Below are positions 1 to 9,965 of a DNA stretch of 64,000 nt, one piece after another; positions within the stretch are counted from its first letter, which is position 1, and each line of letters begins with the position of its first letter. Both the position numbers and the translations under genes were made by a program. The DNA comes from Anaeromicrobium sp. (lineage in GTDB: Bacteria > Bacillota > Clostridia > Peptostreptococcales > Thermotaleaceae), in NCBI RefSeq assembly GCF_025210435.1, contig NZ_JAOART010000105.1, positions 1-64,000 of the forward strand. The letters are read 5' to 3'. The notes below the pieces were generated by a model that worked only from the letters and a program-made list of their open reading frames with translations, did not search any database and was not told the origin of the DNA.

Positions 1-163
1 AAAATCTTTGGAACCCTGGAACGTCACAACATCCTATGCTACTCCAACATGACTCATGAACCTATCTACGAAGATTCACACTTTCGCTTGTGACAAGGAC
101 TTGGGTGGAAAAGATTTTCAATATATTTTCCTGAAATAGGCCCACATAAAGCAAGTTTATACA
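1..163. repeat. Dispersed repeat family A, copy 1 (left end cut by window)
   Basis: About 130 bp here match 63385-63516 with only a few differences, in the same orientation. The right end (110-131) is the inverted repeat of the left end, which is only partly inside the window. The inner part carries GGAACCC near the left and CTTGGGTGG near the right, and a TCACA/TGTGA hairpin at 76-93. The flank 128-163 carries the linked 42-bp motif (AGGC-CACATAAAGCAAGTTTATA) also found at 63320 and 38543. No open reading frame is credible. It could be a mobile palindromic element or a structured RNA. Confidence 0.75.
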
Positions 164-254
164 CCAGAAATTTATATGAGTTATTCACTTCCAAATTTTA
201 GTTCTAAGTGGTATACTTTATATTGTTTTAGACATGTGGGGAGGGAAATAAAGT

Positions 255-1361
255 ATGTTGTTAAAAGTAATTCTAAAAAAATCATATGATTTAATGGGTA
301 GTACTTGGGGTTTTTTAGGTTTAATTTTTGTTCTACTATTTTACAGTATTACAGCCATTATAAGAATCTTTTGGAGTCCTATAGAGTATGGAATGTGGGG
401 AATGGCCATTATAATATTATGCATATTAGTTTATAGGCGTATGCCTAATAATTTATCCAGTAGAGTAAGTCGTATAGAAAATCAAGTATCCAATCAAAAG
501 TACGAAAAATCATTAAAGGAATTGGATAAAATACTTAGTAAAAAGGTTCCAAAATTAAAAGGGAACAAAAAAAACAAAATATACTACAAGTGCATTTTTT
601 CAAAGGCATTATGCCTTTTAAATTTAGGACTTTCCCATGGGGATTTGGAAAAATTAAAAGAATCCATCACACTTTTTGAGGAAAATATTAAAATAGCTTT
701 TCGAAAAAACATTAGTAAAAATGTCCCAATACTTATGCTACATCTAGGCTTATGCCATTACTATTTAGGTTATTGGGAAAATAATGAAGAATCCTTAGAA
801 GAGGCAATAGACATTTTTAAAAATGCATTAGAAGAAAAAAATATTGAAGATGATAATTTTAATATTTCTATTTACTCAAGGATTGGCTATACCTATGAAA
901 TCCTATCATCCATTTATAGTAAGAAGGAACATCTGCAAAAATCATTAGAATCATTAGATTACGCCTACGAGCTATCCTGTAAAATAAATTCATTAGAAGA
1001 TCAAGCTTATATCAATAATCGAAGGGGATCCATACTAAGAAAATTGTACGAAATAAATAATGATAAAGCTACTAAGGACAAGGCCATAGAAATGCTAAAT
1101 AATTCTATTTTTTACTGTAGTAATAATATAAATAAGCATACGAAGAGATTTTTTATGGACTATTATGTCTCTGTAAAATTTCATATTGGAAAAGCATATT
1201 TTGATTTATTTATACTTGATAAGCTAGAAGATGATTTAAAAAAATCTAGAGAAGCACTTACAGAAGCTTCCACATACTATACGAAAGAAAAATCTTATTA
1301 TTACAATAAACAAATTAATGAGATGCTAGATTATCTTGATAAATCCCCTATTATAATTTAA
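255..1361 (+). CDS. Membrane-anchored TPR protein
   Basis: Function unknown. A protein of 368 residues with two N-terminal hydrophobic segments (about residues 17-37 and 47-62), then a long alpha-helical region to the end. The helical part is made of degenerate tetratricopeptide-type repeats; helix pairs with an L-x-L-G-x-x-Y/H pattern are visible near residues 120-170 and 200-290. TPR solenoids bind peptides or other proteins, so a membrane-tethered scaffold is the likely role. The start is supported by GGGAGGG nine bases upstream. It is convergent with the TPR/AAA+ cassette on the other strand and shares a palindromic terminator with it. Whether it works with that cassette is inference from position and fold only. 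Confidence 0.8.
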   Translation: MLLKVILKKSYDLMGSTWGFLGLIFVLLFYSITAIIRIFWSPIEYGMWGMAIIILCILVYRRMPNNLSSRVSRIENQVSNQKYEKSLKELDKILSKKVPKLKGNKKNKIYYKCIFSKALCLLNLGLSHGDLEKLKESITLFEENIKIAFRKNISKNVPILMLHLGLCHYYLGYWENNEESLEEAIDIFKNALEEKNIEDDNFNISIYSRIGYTYEILSSIYSKKEHLQKSLESLDYAYELSCKINSLEDQAYINNRRGSILRKLYEINNDKATKDKAIEMLNNSIFYCSNNINKHTKRFFMDYYVSVKFHIGKAYFDLFILDKLEDDLKKSREALTEASTYYTKEKSYYYNKQINEMLDYLDKSPIII

Positions 1362-1385
1362 AGGAGAGGCATGCCTCTCCTTTTA
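1360..1385. terminator. Bidirectional terminator between convergent TPR genes
   Basis: Perfect palindrome (AAAGGAGAGGCATGCCTCTCCTTT core) followed by T on both strands. It lies between the stop of the plus-strand TPR gene and the stop of the minus-strand TPR gene. Confidence 0.8.
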
Positions 1386-2519
1386 TACTTTTGTTATCCA
1401 TATATATAAGAATATGGCAAGCTTTGCAACTATACACCATTTGAAAATCGTATAAAAAACATATATTACTTTACTTATTAGAGGTGTTTTAAGTTTTTCC
1501 TTAAAATCACTATCTTCAAAAATTTTTTCTATATATTCCTGAAGAGTTTTATTTTTAGGATTATACCCTTTTAATTTAGTAAAATAAAGAAACAGTTCAC
1601 TAGACTCTACTTTTTCAACTAATAAATCCATAAACTCTAAATCTTCATTTGTACACTCTTCCTTTAATTTTAAATGTTTGTTAAATTCTTTAAAACTCTT
1701 TTCTTCTTCTCCAATTTCAAAATAGGCTTTAGCAAGGAGTAGATGTACCTTTTTTTCCTTTGGACATTCTTTAGCTATATCTTTTAACATATCTATCCTA
1801 TCTTCTAAATACTCCTGCATATTTTCTTTAAAGTACTCTATGTTCTCTAAACGTCTTTGATTACCCTTATCATTTGGATTTATTCTCAATATTTCTTTCA
1901 CATGTCTTTGGGCTTCATGAATATTTCCAAATTCATACTGTATAATTGCATATTGCTCATGGGGCATACAATGTTGTGGGTCTAGTTCTATGGCCTTTCT
2001 AGCTTCTCTTTGGGCATCGTCTAATCTTTTTGCAAAAAAGTATAGGATACCTAAAAAGCTATGGCCTAGGGCAAATTGGGGATCTATTTCTATACTTTTT
2101 TCTAATATTTCTATGGATTTAAATAAATTATCCTCATTTTGCCCGATTAAACACAGACCTAACTTAAAGTAATGGTCTGGGTCATTTGGATCTATATCTA
2201 TTGCCCTATGGAATTCTTCTATTGCCTCCTTAAACTGCCTCTTACTTTGTAATATGCGTCCATATAAGGCGTGGGCGCAATCATCTTCCTGGTATTTTTT
2301 TAAATATTCTAATATTACAGTTTCTGCCATATCCATCTTATCTAGATTTTCATATGCTTCTGCTAACATATATAATCCGTACTTGTCTTGTGGGTCCATA
2401 CTTAATAAATTTTTTGCTTCTTCCACTACCGATTCTATTTTTCCCACATTTGATAAAAATTCAATACGTTTTCTTATTTTTTTTATTTCAATATCTATAC
2501 TACTTGTCTCTTTCATCAC
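1383..2519 (-). CDS. TPR protein with C-terminal membrane segment
   Basis: A protein of 378 residues, last gene of the TPR/AAA+ cassette. It has a run of clear TPR units from about residue 30 to 280, with the signature pattern of A-x-G/Y-x-x-L and PND/PQ turns, and a single hydrophobic segment at the very C-terminus (about 350-372). This suggests a tail-anchored protein with the TPR solenoid facing the cytoplasm. It is a clear paralogue of the first gene of the cassette (3923-5056): both start with a similar S-x-DIE-x-x-KIRKRIEFL segment and end in a membrane helix. The GTG at 2519 sits ten bases from GGAGG and matches the paralogue's GTG start. An ATG start at 2516 is equally possible. Function unknown. 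Confidence 0.85.
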   Translation of the reverse strand: MMKETSSIDIEIKKIRKRIEFLSNVGKIESVVEEAKNLLSMDPQDKYGLYMLAEAYENLDKMDMAETVILEYLKKYQEDDCAHALYGRILQSKRQFKEAIEEFHRAIDIDPNDPDHYFKLGLCLIGQNEDNLFKSIEILEKSIEIDPQFALGHSFLGILYFFAKRLDDAQREARKAIELDPQHCMPHEQYAIIQYEFGNIHEAQRHVKEILRINPNDKGNQRRLENIEYFKENMQEYLEDRIDMLKDIAKECPKEKKVHLLLAKAYFEIGEEEKSFKEFNKHLKLKEECTNEDLEFMDLLVEKVESSELFLYFTKLKGYNPKNKTLQEYIEKIFEDSDFKEKLKTPLISKVIYVFYTIFKWCIVAKLAIFLYIWITKV

Positions 2520-2542
2520 AATATATGTTCCTCCCCCTTTTA

Positions 2543-3862
2543 CTATTTATTTTTTTCAAAGTATTCTAATATCTCATCATAAATACCACTTTGGTTACTA
2601 TATGTGGCATAATTTTTTGCTGTTTTCAACCACTCTATGGTAGATGGTTTCAAAATCCTAATTCCACTTAATAAATCATCCGTATTAATGGGCACTATTT
2701 TTCCAGCTTTCATGGCCTTTTTAATAGCTCTATCACTAGCAAAATCACAGACCCCCTTTATATCTGCACCTGAATAGTTTTTCATCTTTTTAGCTAAGAA
2801 GGTATAATCTATATCTTCACAGGGTCTATCCTTTAAATGTAGCTTAAGAATCTCTATCCTAGCAGCTGTATCTGGTGGTGGAATAAATTGAATTCTATCA
2901 AACCTTCCTGGACGTCTTATTGCTGAATCCACATACCAGGGCATATTAGTAGCTCCAATAACCAGTAAGTTTTCATTGTTATTTCTAGTGCTATCTAGCT
3001 CTATTAACAACTGATTAGTTAGGGTACGGCTTGTTTGATTTTTCATTCCCTGTCTACTACTTCCAATTGCATCTATTTCATCAATAAATATGATGGATGG
3101 TGCTTTTAACCTAGCTGTTTCAAATAGGGTATGAAGATTCTTCTCACTTTCGCCTAAATACATATCTAAAATATCCGTAATAGAAATGCTCACAAAGTGG
3201 GCATTACATTCTCCAGCTGTTGCCATGGATATGAAAGTTTTCCCACACCCAGGAGGCCCATATAATAATATTCCTCCTCCAGCAGATTTTCCATAGGCTC
3301 TATAGATTTCAGGATTTTGCAGGGGAAAAATAATGTTGGAACGAATACTCTCCTTTACATCTTCTAGACCTGCAACATTTTCAAAGTTAATTTTAGGTTT
3401 TTCAAATTCTCCATCTATTTCCTCTCCTGCTGAAAAATTAATCACCTTTAGGGGCACTTTTTCTTTTCCAGTATGATTTAATAGTTCTTCATAAAATTCT
3501 TCATCCCTTAAATTTGTGTCTAATTCCACTGCCTTTTCATAATACGTCTTAGCTTCTTCATATTCTTCTTCATCATATAAACACTCTGAGAGTACCTTGT
3601 ACCCAAAGGCCCAGTTTTGTCTTTCCTCTATTTCATCCTCTACTATCTCCAATGCTTCTTCATAATCTTCTAATTCTAATAAGCTTTTTAACATACCTTC
3701 TAATGATTCTAAGTCATTTTCTTGATCATATATAATTTTATAATTTTCATAGGCTTCTTCATATCTTTCTCCTTCAAATTGAAGCTTTGCCACATGACTT
3801 CTAAGAATAGAATTATCAGCACTTACTTCAAGTGCCTTAATCAACACCTGTAATTCATCCAT
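2543..3862 (-). CDS. TPR-AAA+ ATPase
   Basis: A protein of 439 residues with an N-terminal TPR-like helical region (about 1-130) and a single AAA+ module of the classic FtsH/Cdc48/spastin kind (about 158-400). Seen directly: Walker A GPPGCGKT (202-209), Walker B IIFIDE (257-262), sensor-1 GATN (303-306), arginine finger region RRPGRFD (316-322) and the sensor-2 region YSGADI. There is no protease zinc motif and no second ATPase ring, so it should act as an unfoldase or remodelling ATPase. It lies between two paralogous TPR-membrane proteins in one operon, and these are the obvious candidates for substrate adaptor or anchor. The partners and substrate are unknown. The family of stand-alone TPR-AAA proteins has, to my knowledge, no characterised member. 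Confidence 0.88.
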   Translation of the reverse strand: MDELQVLIKALEVSADNSILRSHVAKLQFEGERYEEAYENYKIIYDQENDLESLEGMLKSLLELEDYEEALEIVEDEIEERQNWAFGYKVLSECLYDEEEYEEAKTYYEKAVELDTNLRDEEFYEELLNHTGKEKVPLKVINFSAGEEIDGEFEKPKINFENVAGLEDVKESIRSNIIFPLQNPEIYRAYGKSAGGGILLYGPPGCGKTFISMATAGECNAHFVSISITDILDMYLGESEKNLHTLFETARLKAPSIIFIDEIDAIGSSRQGMKNQTSRTLTNQLLIELDSTRNNNENLLVIGATNMPWYVDSAIRRPGRFDRIQFIPPPDTAARIEILKLHLKDRPCEDIDYTFLAKKMKNYSGADIKGVCDFASDRAIKKAMKAGKIVPINTDDLLSGIRILKPSTIEWLKTAKNYATYSNQSGIYDEILEYFEKNK

Positions 3863-3922
3863 TTTATTTCCCCCTAGGTTTATAATAATTTACCAAATAG
3901 TAATTTCTTATAATATATACTT

Positions 3923-5056
3923 TTATTTCCACAATTTTTCCAAGTAGTCCCATATATAAAAAAATAAAGTAATAAGAGTTCCATGGGTAAGACACATATA
4001 AATGGTTCCCTTACGAATATCTTTTTTAAGTTTATCCTCAAAATTAGTATGATTGTAAATATAATCCATATGAATCTGAACATTCTTATTGTCAGAACCT
4101 TTCGCCTTTAATTTGTCCAAATAATAACGAACATAGGCTGGCCTAACTTCCTCAATAAGCCTTCTAACAAAATCTATTTCAATATGTGTATTTTCTGGAT
4201 TTACTAGCAAATGCTTATTCCACTGGGCCAATGCCTTATCCTTTTTTCCAATTTTAAAATAAGCTTTAGAAAGGAGTAAGTATACTATTTTATCCTCTGG
4301 ATATGCTTTGGCTGCACTTGATAAGTATTTTATACGATCTTCTAAATACTCGTCCATGTTTTCCTTAAAATAATTTATATCATTTAGCCAATTTCTATGT
4401 GCTTCAAAGTCTGGATTCATTCGAAATAGTTCCTCAAAATGTTTTTGAGCCAAATGAATATTTCCAAATTCATATTGGATTCTTCCATATTGATCATGGA
4501 CCATATGATGATCAGATGCTAATTCTAATCCTTTCATAACCTCCCTTTGTGCATCATATAATCTTTTATCATTAAAATATAGTTCTGCTAAATAGGAATG
4601 GTTTATTCCATTATTAGGACTTATTGATACGGCTTTTTCTGCTAATTTTATACACTTTGGTAAATTTTCATTATCATGAATCATTAGATTGATAGCTAAC
4701 TTAATATAATAGGAATCCTCATCTGGATCTAAGTCTATTGCCCTTTGAAATTCTTTCTCTGCCTTCTTATACTCATTCATTTCTTGCAATATATCACCGT
4801 ATAAAACATGTCCATTAGGATCCTCTTCATATCTCTTTAAATATTCTAATATAACCGCCTCTGCCTCATCTATTTTCTTTAGTTTTTTATATGCCTGTGC
4901 TAGCATATATAATCCATACTCGTCTTCTGGATCTATACTTAATAAGTTTTTTCCTTCTTCTATTAATAATTCTAATTTATTTGAATCCCATAAAAATTCA
5001 ATCCGTTTTCTTATTTTCCCCAGTTCAATATCCACACCACTCGTATTTTTATTCAC
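3923..5056 (-). CDS. TPR protein with C-terminal membrane segment (paralogue)
   Basis: First gene of the TPR/AAA+ cassette, about 377 residues from the GTG at 5056. That start has AGGGGGG seven bases upstream and aligns with the start of the paralogue at 1383-2519; a longer frame reaching 5089 has no good ribosome site. TPR units fill about residues 30-290, with helix pairs ending in DPDE/NPE-type turns. A hydrophobic stretch near the C-terminus (about 350-365) precedes a short charged tail. The two TPR proteins flank the AAA+ gene and probably arose by duplication. Function unknown; a membrane-linked adaptor for the ATPase is inference. Confidence 0.85.
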   Translation of the reverse strand: MNKNTSGVDIELGKIRKRIEFLWDSNKLELLIEEGKNLLSIDPEDEYGLYMLAQAYKKLKKIDEAEAVILEYLKRYEEDPNGHVLYGDILQEMNEYKKAEKEFQRAIDLDPDEDSYYIKLAINLMIHDNENLPKCIKLAEKAVSISPNNGINHSYLAELYFNDKRLYDAQREVMKGLELASDHHMVHDQYGRIQYEFGNIHLAQKHFEELFRMNPDFEAHRNWLNDINYFKENMDEYLEDRIKYLSSAAKAYPEDKIVYLLLSKAYFKIGKKDKALAQWNKHLLVNPENTHIEIDFVRRLIEEVRPAYVRYYLDKLKAKGSDNKNVQIHMDYIYNHTNFEDKLKKDIRKGTIYMCLTHGTLITLFFYIWDYLEKLWK

Positions 5057-5173
5057 CTTATTGCCCCCCCTCATGAAACAAGCTTTCACACATTATGTAT
5101 CAATCCTTACATAATCCCATGAATCACCCCTATGTCCAATATAGAATATAATTCTTCATCTTCTATATATGAT

Positions 5174-5214
5174 AAAAAGACAACTCCACTAATTATTAAA
5201 AGAGTTGCCTTTTC
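5174..5214 (-). terminator. Rho-independent terminator upstream of the TPR cassette
   Basis: Read on the minus strand: GGCAACTC, a 15-base loop, GAGTTGTC, then TTTTT. It lies about 120 bases before the start of the first TPR gene and after the carB terminator, so it is either a second stop for pyr transcripts or an attenuator for the TPR operon. Confidence 0.6.
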
Positions 5215-5434
5215 ACTTTATCTAGTTCCTTCTAGCCTTCGCTCTTTTTTCATATTTATCATAAGCGAAAGTTTCTTCTACTAAATTAATATAAATTCCA
5301 ATATATTCTTTATATTTATAAAAACAGAAATTATTACAGTAAATACCATATTTCATGTTTAAGATTTTACCAACTTATGTGTATAATGCAATATGTCTAA
5401 AGTCCCATTTTTCATTATTTTTATAAGACAAAAT

Positions 5435-5485
5435 AAAAAAGTTAGAAATATTGAAGAGAATTTTCTTCAAATTTCTAACTTTTTA
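5435..5485 (-). terminator. Terminator of the pyr/car operon
   Basis: Long AT-rich inverted repeat (AAAAAGTTAGAAAT paired with ATTTCTAACTTTTT, with an inner stem of TTGAAGA/TCTTCAA), about 60 bases past the carB stop. It can act in both directions. Confidence 0.7.
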
Positions 5486-5542
5486 TCTTAGCTGTTATTT
5501 AAATTATTTTTTTATATTATTTGGATAACCTACGCCTTAATC

Positions 5543-8500
5543 TTATAAGTTAAATACTTTCAAACTATCCTTATTAAATTCTAATACTTCCACATAGGCC
5601 CTGAATGTATCTATACATGTGAATATATTTACATTAGACTCAATGGCCTTTCTTCTTATTTTAAATCCATCACGCTTAGAATCATTTCCCTTTGTAGGGG
5701 TATTTATTACCATGTGAATTTCATCTTTGTTTATAAGAGTTAATAGCTCATCGGATTCCTTTAGTTTATCCACTTTTTGCACACTCAAATTGTTAGTTTT
5801 TAACAATTCATAGGTCTTACTAGTGGATATAAATTCATATCCTAGTTTGTCTAAAAGCTTAGCTATTTCTAGGAACTCCCCCTTGTCTTCATCCTTTACA
5901 GTGGCCAATACTTTTTTCTTTTCACACTTCATATTGAAGTTAGCTCCTAAGAACCCCTTGTATAGGGCTTCTTCTAATGTTCTTCCCACACCTAGGACTT
6001 CTCCTGTTGATCTCATTTCAGGTCCTAAGGAAACTTCCACATCTGGTAATTTACTAGTAGAAAATACGGGCACTTTTACAGATATTAATTCAGGTCTCTT
6101 ATATAAACCTATTCCATATTCTAAATCCTTTAGCTTTTGTCCCATGACTACCCTAGTAGCTATGTCTATTACGGGTACATCACTTACTTTACTTATATAG
6201 GGCACCGTTCTACTTGAGCGTGGATTTACTTCTATTACATATAATTCATTGTTACTTTCTATAAACTGAATATTTATCATACCCTTAGCATTTAAGCCCT
6301 TACCTATTTTTTCAGTATACTCTATTATTTTATTTTTAATATGATCATTTATGTCATTACTTGGGAATATGGTGATACTGTCTCCTGAGTGAACTCCTGC
6401 CCTCTCTAGATGTTCCATTATACCTGGAATCAGTATATGATCTCCATCACAAATGGCATCTATCTCTATTTCTTTTCCCACTAAATACTTATCTATTAAG
6501 ACAGGATTCTTTTTATCCCTTTTAAAGGCATTTTCCAAGTATTTCTCAAGTTCCTGTGGATTATGAGTAATTTCCATACCCATTCCACCTAGTACATAGG
6601 ATGGTCTTACTAAAAGGGGATAACCTAATTTCTCACCTTCTAACAGTCCATCTTTTGTGGAAAATACTGCCTTTCCCTTAGGTCTATTTATATCTAGGTC
6701 ATCTAATAATTCCTCGAATCTTTCCCTATCTTCTGCTCTATCTATGTTGTCATAACTAGTTCCTAATATTTTCACATTCTTTTCATTTAAAAACTTAGCT
6801 AATTTTATAGAAGTTTGACCTCCAAACTGTAGTATAACCCCCTCTGGCTTTTCCTTGTCTATTATATTTAGTACGTCCTCTTCTGTTAAAGGCTCAAAAT
6901 ATAATTTGTCAGATATATTAAAGTCTGTACTAACAGTCTCTGGGTTGTTATTTATTATAATAGTTTCATATCCTAATTTTTTAAGGGCTAATATGGAATG
7001 TACACTACAATAGTCAAATTCGATTCCTTGACCTATTCTTATGGGTCCTGATCCTACAACTACTACTTTCTTTTTGTCACTTACTACCACTTCATCATAT
7101 TTATCATAAGTTGAATAGTAATAAGGTGATAGGGCTTCAAACTCTGCCGCACAAGTATCTACCATTTTATATGCAGGTACTATCCCTAATTCTAATCTCA
7201 TTTGGTATATACTATCCGTTTCTACCTTTAATAGTTTTCCTAATGCCTTATCAGAAAAACCTATTTTCTTTAGATAATATAACTTTTCTTCTGTTAAATC
7301 TTCCATATTCATTTCTCTTAGAGTTTCTTCTTCATCTATAATATTTTTTAATTTCTTAACAAAGAATTTATCTATTCCAGTTATTTCTGCTACCTTTTCT
7401 ACTCTATAAGCTCTTCTTATCATTTCACAAATGTAAAATATTCTCTCATCATCAGGAACTTGGATTTTTTCTTTTAATTCTTGTAAGCTAATATCTGAAT
7501 ATTCTTCATCTACCAAAGAGTATCTCCCTATTTCTAAAGATCTTACTGCCTTTAGAAAAGCAGATTCAAGATTATTTCCTATGGCCATTACTTCCCCTGT
7601 GGCCATCATTTTAGTTCCTAGTCTCTTGTTAGCATCTTTAAATTTATCAAAGGGCCATTTTGGTATTTTTACTACCACATAATCTAGACTTGGTTCAAAA
7701 CATGCATAGGTCTTTTCTGTTACAGAGTTTTTAATTTCATCTAAAGTATATCCTAGGGCTATTTTAGCTGCAACCTTAGCTATTGGGTACCCTGTGGCCT
7801 TAGAAGCTAGGGCTGATGAACGGCTTACCCTTGGATTTATTTCAATTATTACATATTCCTTAGAATCTGGATGAAGGGCAAATTGTACATTACATCCCCC
7901 TTGTACACCTACTGCTTCTAATATTTTAAGGGCTGAGTTCCTAAGCATTTGATATTCCTTATCTGCTAGGGTCTGACTAGGTGCCACTACTATGCTATCT
8001 CCCGTATGAATTCCTACTGGGTCTATATTTTCCATATTACAAACACTTATTTTATTACCTAACCTATCTCTCATAACTTCATATTCTATTTCTTTCCAGC
8101 CTCTTATACACTTTTCAACTAAAACTTGTTTAACTGGACTTAATAACAATCCACTTTTTACAATAGACATTAATTCTTCCTCATTCTCGGCGATTCCACC
8201 ACCAGCACCACCCATAGTGTATGCTGGTCTTACAACTAATGGATATCCTTCCTTCATGGCAAATTCTAAAGCTTTGTCTAAATCATTTACTATTTCACTC
8301 TCTATTACGGGCTCATTTATTTCTTTCATTAAATTCCTAAATAGTTCCCTATCTTCACCCTTTTTAATACTCTCTATGGAAGTACCTAAAACCTTCACAT
8401 TGTACTTCTCAAGTATTCCCTTGTCACTTAATTCTACTGCAAGATTAAGTCCCGTTTGACCTCCCATACCTGCTATTAATCCATCTGGTCTTTCCTTTTC

Positions 8501-8734
8501 TATGATCTTTTCTATTACCCCTACTTCAAGAGGTTCTATATATACCCTATCTGCCACTTCCTTATCCGTCATTATGGTAGCAGGATTACTATTAACTAAA
8601 ACTACCTCTATGCCTTCCTCTTTAAGCCCCTGACAAGCTTGAGTCCCTGAGTAGTCAAACTCTGCAGCCTGACCTATTACGATTGGACCTGATCCTATTA
8701 CTAATACCTTTTTTATATTTAAATTTATACTCAT
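5543..8734 (-). CDS. carB: Carbamoyl-phosphate synthase large subunit
   Basis: Makes carbamoyl phosphate from bicarbonate, ammonia (from CarA) and 2 ATP, the first step of UMP and arginine synthesis. About 1063 residues, the usual length. The duplicated ATP-grasp halves are visible: [20 protein letters not shown] near the N-terminus and [19 protein letters not shown] in the middle, each followed by an ATP-grasp region with [13 protein letters not shown] or [12 protein letters not shown]. The C-terminal allosteric MGS-like domain follows from about residue 925. I place the start at the ATG at 8734: GGGAGG lies eight bases upstream, whereas the ATG at 8740 is only two bases from it and the upstream GTG at 8773 lies in a copy of repeat A. 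It is the last gene of the pyr operon, 30 bases or more after carA. Confidence 0.95.
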   Translation of the reverse strand: MSINLNIKKVLVIGSGPIVIGQAAEFDYSGTQACQGLKEEGIEVVLVNSNPATIMTDKEVADRVYIEPLEVGVIEKIIEKERPDGLIAGMGGQTGLNLAVELSDKGILEKYNVKVLGTSIESIKKGEDRELFRNLMKEINEPVIESEIVNDLDKALEFAMKEGYPLVVRPAYTMGGAGGGIAENEEELMSIVKSGLLLSPVKQVLVEKCIRGWKEIEYEVMRDRLGNKISVCNMENIDPVGIHTGDSIVVAPSQTLADKEYQMLRNSALKILEAVGVQGGCNVQFALHPDSKEYVIIEINPRVSRSSALASKATGYPIAKVAAKIALGYTLDEIKNSVTEKTYACFEPSLDYVVVKIPKWPFDKFKDANKRLGTKMMATGEVMAIGNNLESAFLKAVRSLEIGRYSLVDEEYSDISLQELKEKIQVPDDERIFYICEMIRRAYRVEKVAEITGIDKFFVKKLKNIIDEEETLREMNMEDLTEEKLYYLKKIGFSDKALGKLLKVETDSIYQMRLELGIVPAYKMVDTCAAEFEALSPYYYSTYDKYDEVVVSDKKKVVVVGSGPIRIGQGIEFDYCSVHSILALKKLGYETIIINNNPETVSTDFNISDKLYFEPLTEEDVLNIIDKEKPEGVILQFGGQTSIKLAKFLNEKNVKILGTSYDNIDRAEDRERFEELLDDLDINRPKGKAVFSTKDGLLEGEKLGYPLLVRPSYVLGGMGMEITHNPQELEKYLENAFKRDKKNPVLIDKYLVGKEIEIDAICDGDHILIPGIMEHLERAGVHSGDSITIFPSNDINDHIKNKIIEYTEKIGKGLNAKGMINIQFIESNNELYVIEVNPRSSRTVPYISKVSDVPVIDIATRVVMGQKLKDLEYGIGLYKRPELISVKVPVFSTSKLPDVEVSLGPEMRSTGEVLGVGRTLEEALYKGFLGANFNMKCEKKKVLATVKDEDKGEFLEIAKLLDKLGYEFISTSKTYELLKTNNLSVQKVDKLKESDELLTLINKDEIHMVINTPTKGNDSKRDGFKIRRKAIESNVNIFTCIDTFRAYVEVLEFNKDSLKVFNL

Positions 8735-8755
8735 ATTCATTTCCTCCCATATAGT

Positions 8756-8777
8756 TTCCTGAAGTAGGCTCACAAAA
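8756..8777. repeat. Fragment of repeat family A flank, between carA and carB
   Basis: TTTCCTGAAGTAGGCTCACA followed by A-rich sequence matches the right flank of repeat A at 63514-63533 almost base for base. It lies just upstream of the carB ribosome binding site inside a co-transcribed intergenic gap. Confidence 0.55.
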
Positions 8778-8802
8778 ACCTCTGCTTACTTCACACTTTT
8801 TT

Positions 8803-9849
8803 TTAAGCACTCAATAAGAACTTATCAAATATATAATTCATATCACTAGGTCCTGGGCTAGCCTCTGGATGAAATTGAACACTGAATATGGGAAGGAATT
8901 CATGTCTCATTCCCTCAATGGTATTATCATTTAAACTCACATGAGTTATTTTCATATTCTCTGGTAGTTTACTCACATAATATCCATGATTTTGACTTGT
9001 TATATAAACTTTGTTCTCCTCTAAATCTTTAACAGGATGGTTGCATCCCCTATGGCCAAACTTTAGCTTAGAAGTTTTACCTCCTAAACATAAGGCCAAC
9101 AATTGATGACCTAAACATATACCTATTATAGGCATCTTTCCTATTACCTTTTTTATATTTTCTATTATATCTGTTAAATCTTCTGGGTCTCCCGGTCCAT
9201 TAGATAAAAATACGTAATCTGCATTTGTCTTTAATATGTCTTCCCCCTTAGCATGGGCAGGAAAGACTGTCACTTTACAATCTCTTTCTAAGAAAGAGTC
9301 TATTATATTTTGCTTTATTCCAAAGTCCCATATGGCCACATGCTTACCATTACCATCTATAGTGTATGCTTCCTTAGTAGTCACATTATTTACAGCCTCT
9401 TTATTAGAAAAATTCTCTAATTTATTCTTTATTTGACTTTCACTAAGTTCCCTTAGGGCTATGATTCCCCTCATGGTTCCACTACTTCTAAGGATTTTAG
9501 TTAGATATCTAGTATCTATTCCTTCAATCCCTATTATTTTATTAGTTTTTAGATAATCATCTAACTTAATTTCACATCTATAATTATTTGGATAATCACA
9601 TTGTTCCCTTACAATAAAGCCTTTAACCTTTGGAGAATTTGACTGCATATCTTCTAGGTTTATTCCATAATTCCCTATTAAGGGGTAAGTCATGGTTACA
9701 ATCTGTCCATAATAAGATGGGTCCGTTAATACCTCCTGATATCCTGTCATTCCCGTATTAAATACTACCTCTCCTACACTTTCCTTTAAGTACCCAAAGG
9801 CTTTGCCTTCAAGTACAATTCCATTTTCAAGTATTAATTTAGCTTTCAT
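8803..9849 (-). CDS. carA: Carbamoyl-phosphate synthase small (glutaminase) subunit
   Basis: Hydrolyses glutamine and channels ammonia to CarB. 348 residues, near the family's usual 350-380. The N-terminal CPSase small-chain domain (about 1-140, with GMTGYQEVLTDPSY) is followed by a class I glutamine amidotransferase domain with the nucleophile in GICLGHQLLAL and the His-Glu pair in QFHPEASPG. The ATG at 9849 has AAAGGAG six bases upstream. That ribosome site lies in the 3' arm of a PyrR-type hairpin (9856-9887), and a separate promoter lies at 9928-9956, so carAB can be expressed apart from pyrB-E and probably responds to pyrimidines at translation. Confidence 0.96.
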   Translation of the reverse strand: MKAKLILENGIVLEGKAFGYLKESVGEVVFNTGMTGYQEVLTDPSYYGQIVTMTYPLIGNYGINLEDMQSNSPKVKGFIVREQCDYPNNYRCEIKLDDYLKTNKIIGIEGIDTRYLTKILRSSGTMRGIIALRELSESQIKNKLENFSNKEAVNNVTTKEAYTIDGNGKHVAIWDFGIKQNIIDSFLERDCKVTVFPAHAKGEDILKTNADYVFLSNGPGDPEDLTDIIENIKKVIGKMPIIGICLGHQLLALCLGGKTSKLKFGHRGCNHPVKDLEENKVYITSQNHGYYVSKLPENMKITHVSLNDNTIEGMRHEFLPIFSVQFHPEASPGPSDMNYIFDKFLLSA

Positions 9850-9855
9850 ACATGT

Positions 9856-9887
9856 CTCCTTTCTAGCCTCTCTGGACTAAATTAAAG
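9856..9887 (-). promoter_or_regulatory. PyrR-type RNA hairpin covering the carA ribosome site
   Basis: On the minus strand the RNA contains AGUCCAGAGAGGCU, an exact match to the PyrR binding consensus ARUCCNGNGAGGYU known from Bacillus. An outer CUUU/AAAG pairing places the Shine-Dalgarno AAAGGAG in the 3' arm. No terminator follows before carA, so the design suggests translational repression. pyrR itself is not in the window. Confidence 0.75.
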
Positions 9888-9894
9888 TTTCGTT

Positions 9895-9925
9895 TTAGCT
9901 GTTAGCTGTTAGCTGTTAGCTGTTA
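9895..9925. repeat. Tandem heptamer repeat (TTAGCTG x 4)
   Basis: Four exact copies of TTAGCTG plus a partial fifth, in the predicted 5' untranslated region of carAB, starting at about the predicted transcription start. Confidence 0.85.
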
Positions 9926-9927
9926 CA

Positions 9928-9956
9928 ATTGTATTGTTTTCATTCTATCTTTTCAA
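9928..9956 (-). promoter_or_regulatory. Predicted sigma-A promoter of carAB
   Basis: On the minus strand TTGAAA, 17 bases, TACAAT. It lies after pyrE and before the heptamer repeat and PyrR-type hairpin. Predicted start of transcription near 9921. Confidence 0.55.
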
Positions 9957-9965
9957 ATCTTTTTT

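Larger units (their letters stand above)
5057..5542. other. Intergenic region without genes
   Basis: No credible reading frame. It holds two inverted repeats (5174-5214 and 5435-5485), listed separately. A weak possible promoter for the TPR/AAA+ cassette (TTGGAC, 17 bases, GATTAT on the minus strand, near 5110-5140) can be drawn but is not convincing. The rest is AT-rich sequence in which I see no structure. Confidence 0.6.

Noticed and set aside
2254..2643. Plus-strand reading frames over the TPR and AAA+ genes
   Set aside because: They lie opposite well-supported genes, have low-complexity composition and no ribosome sites.
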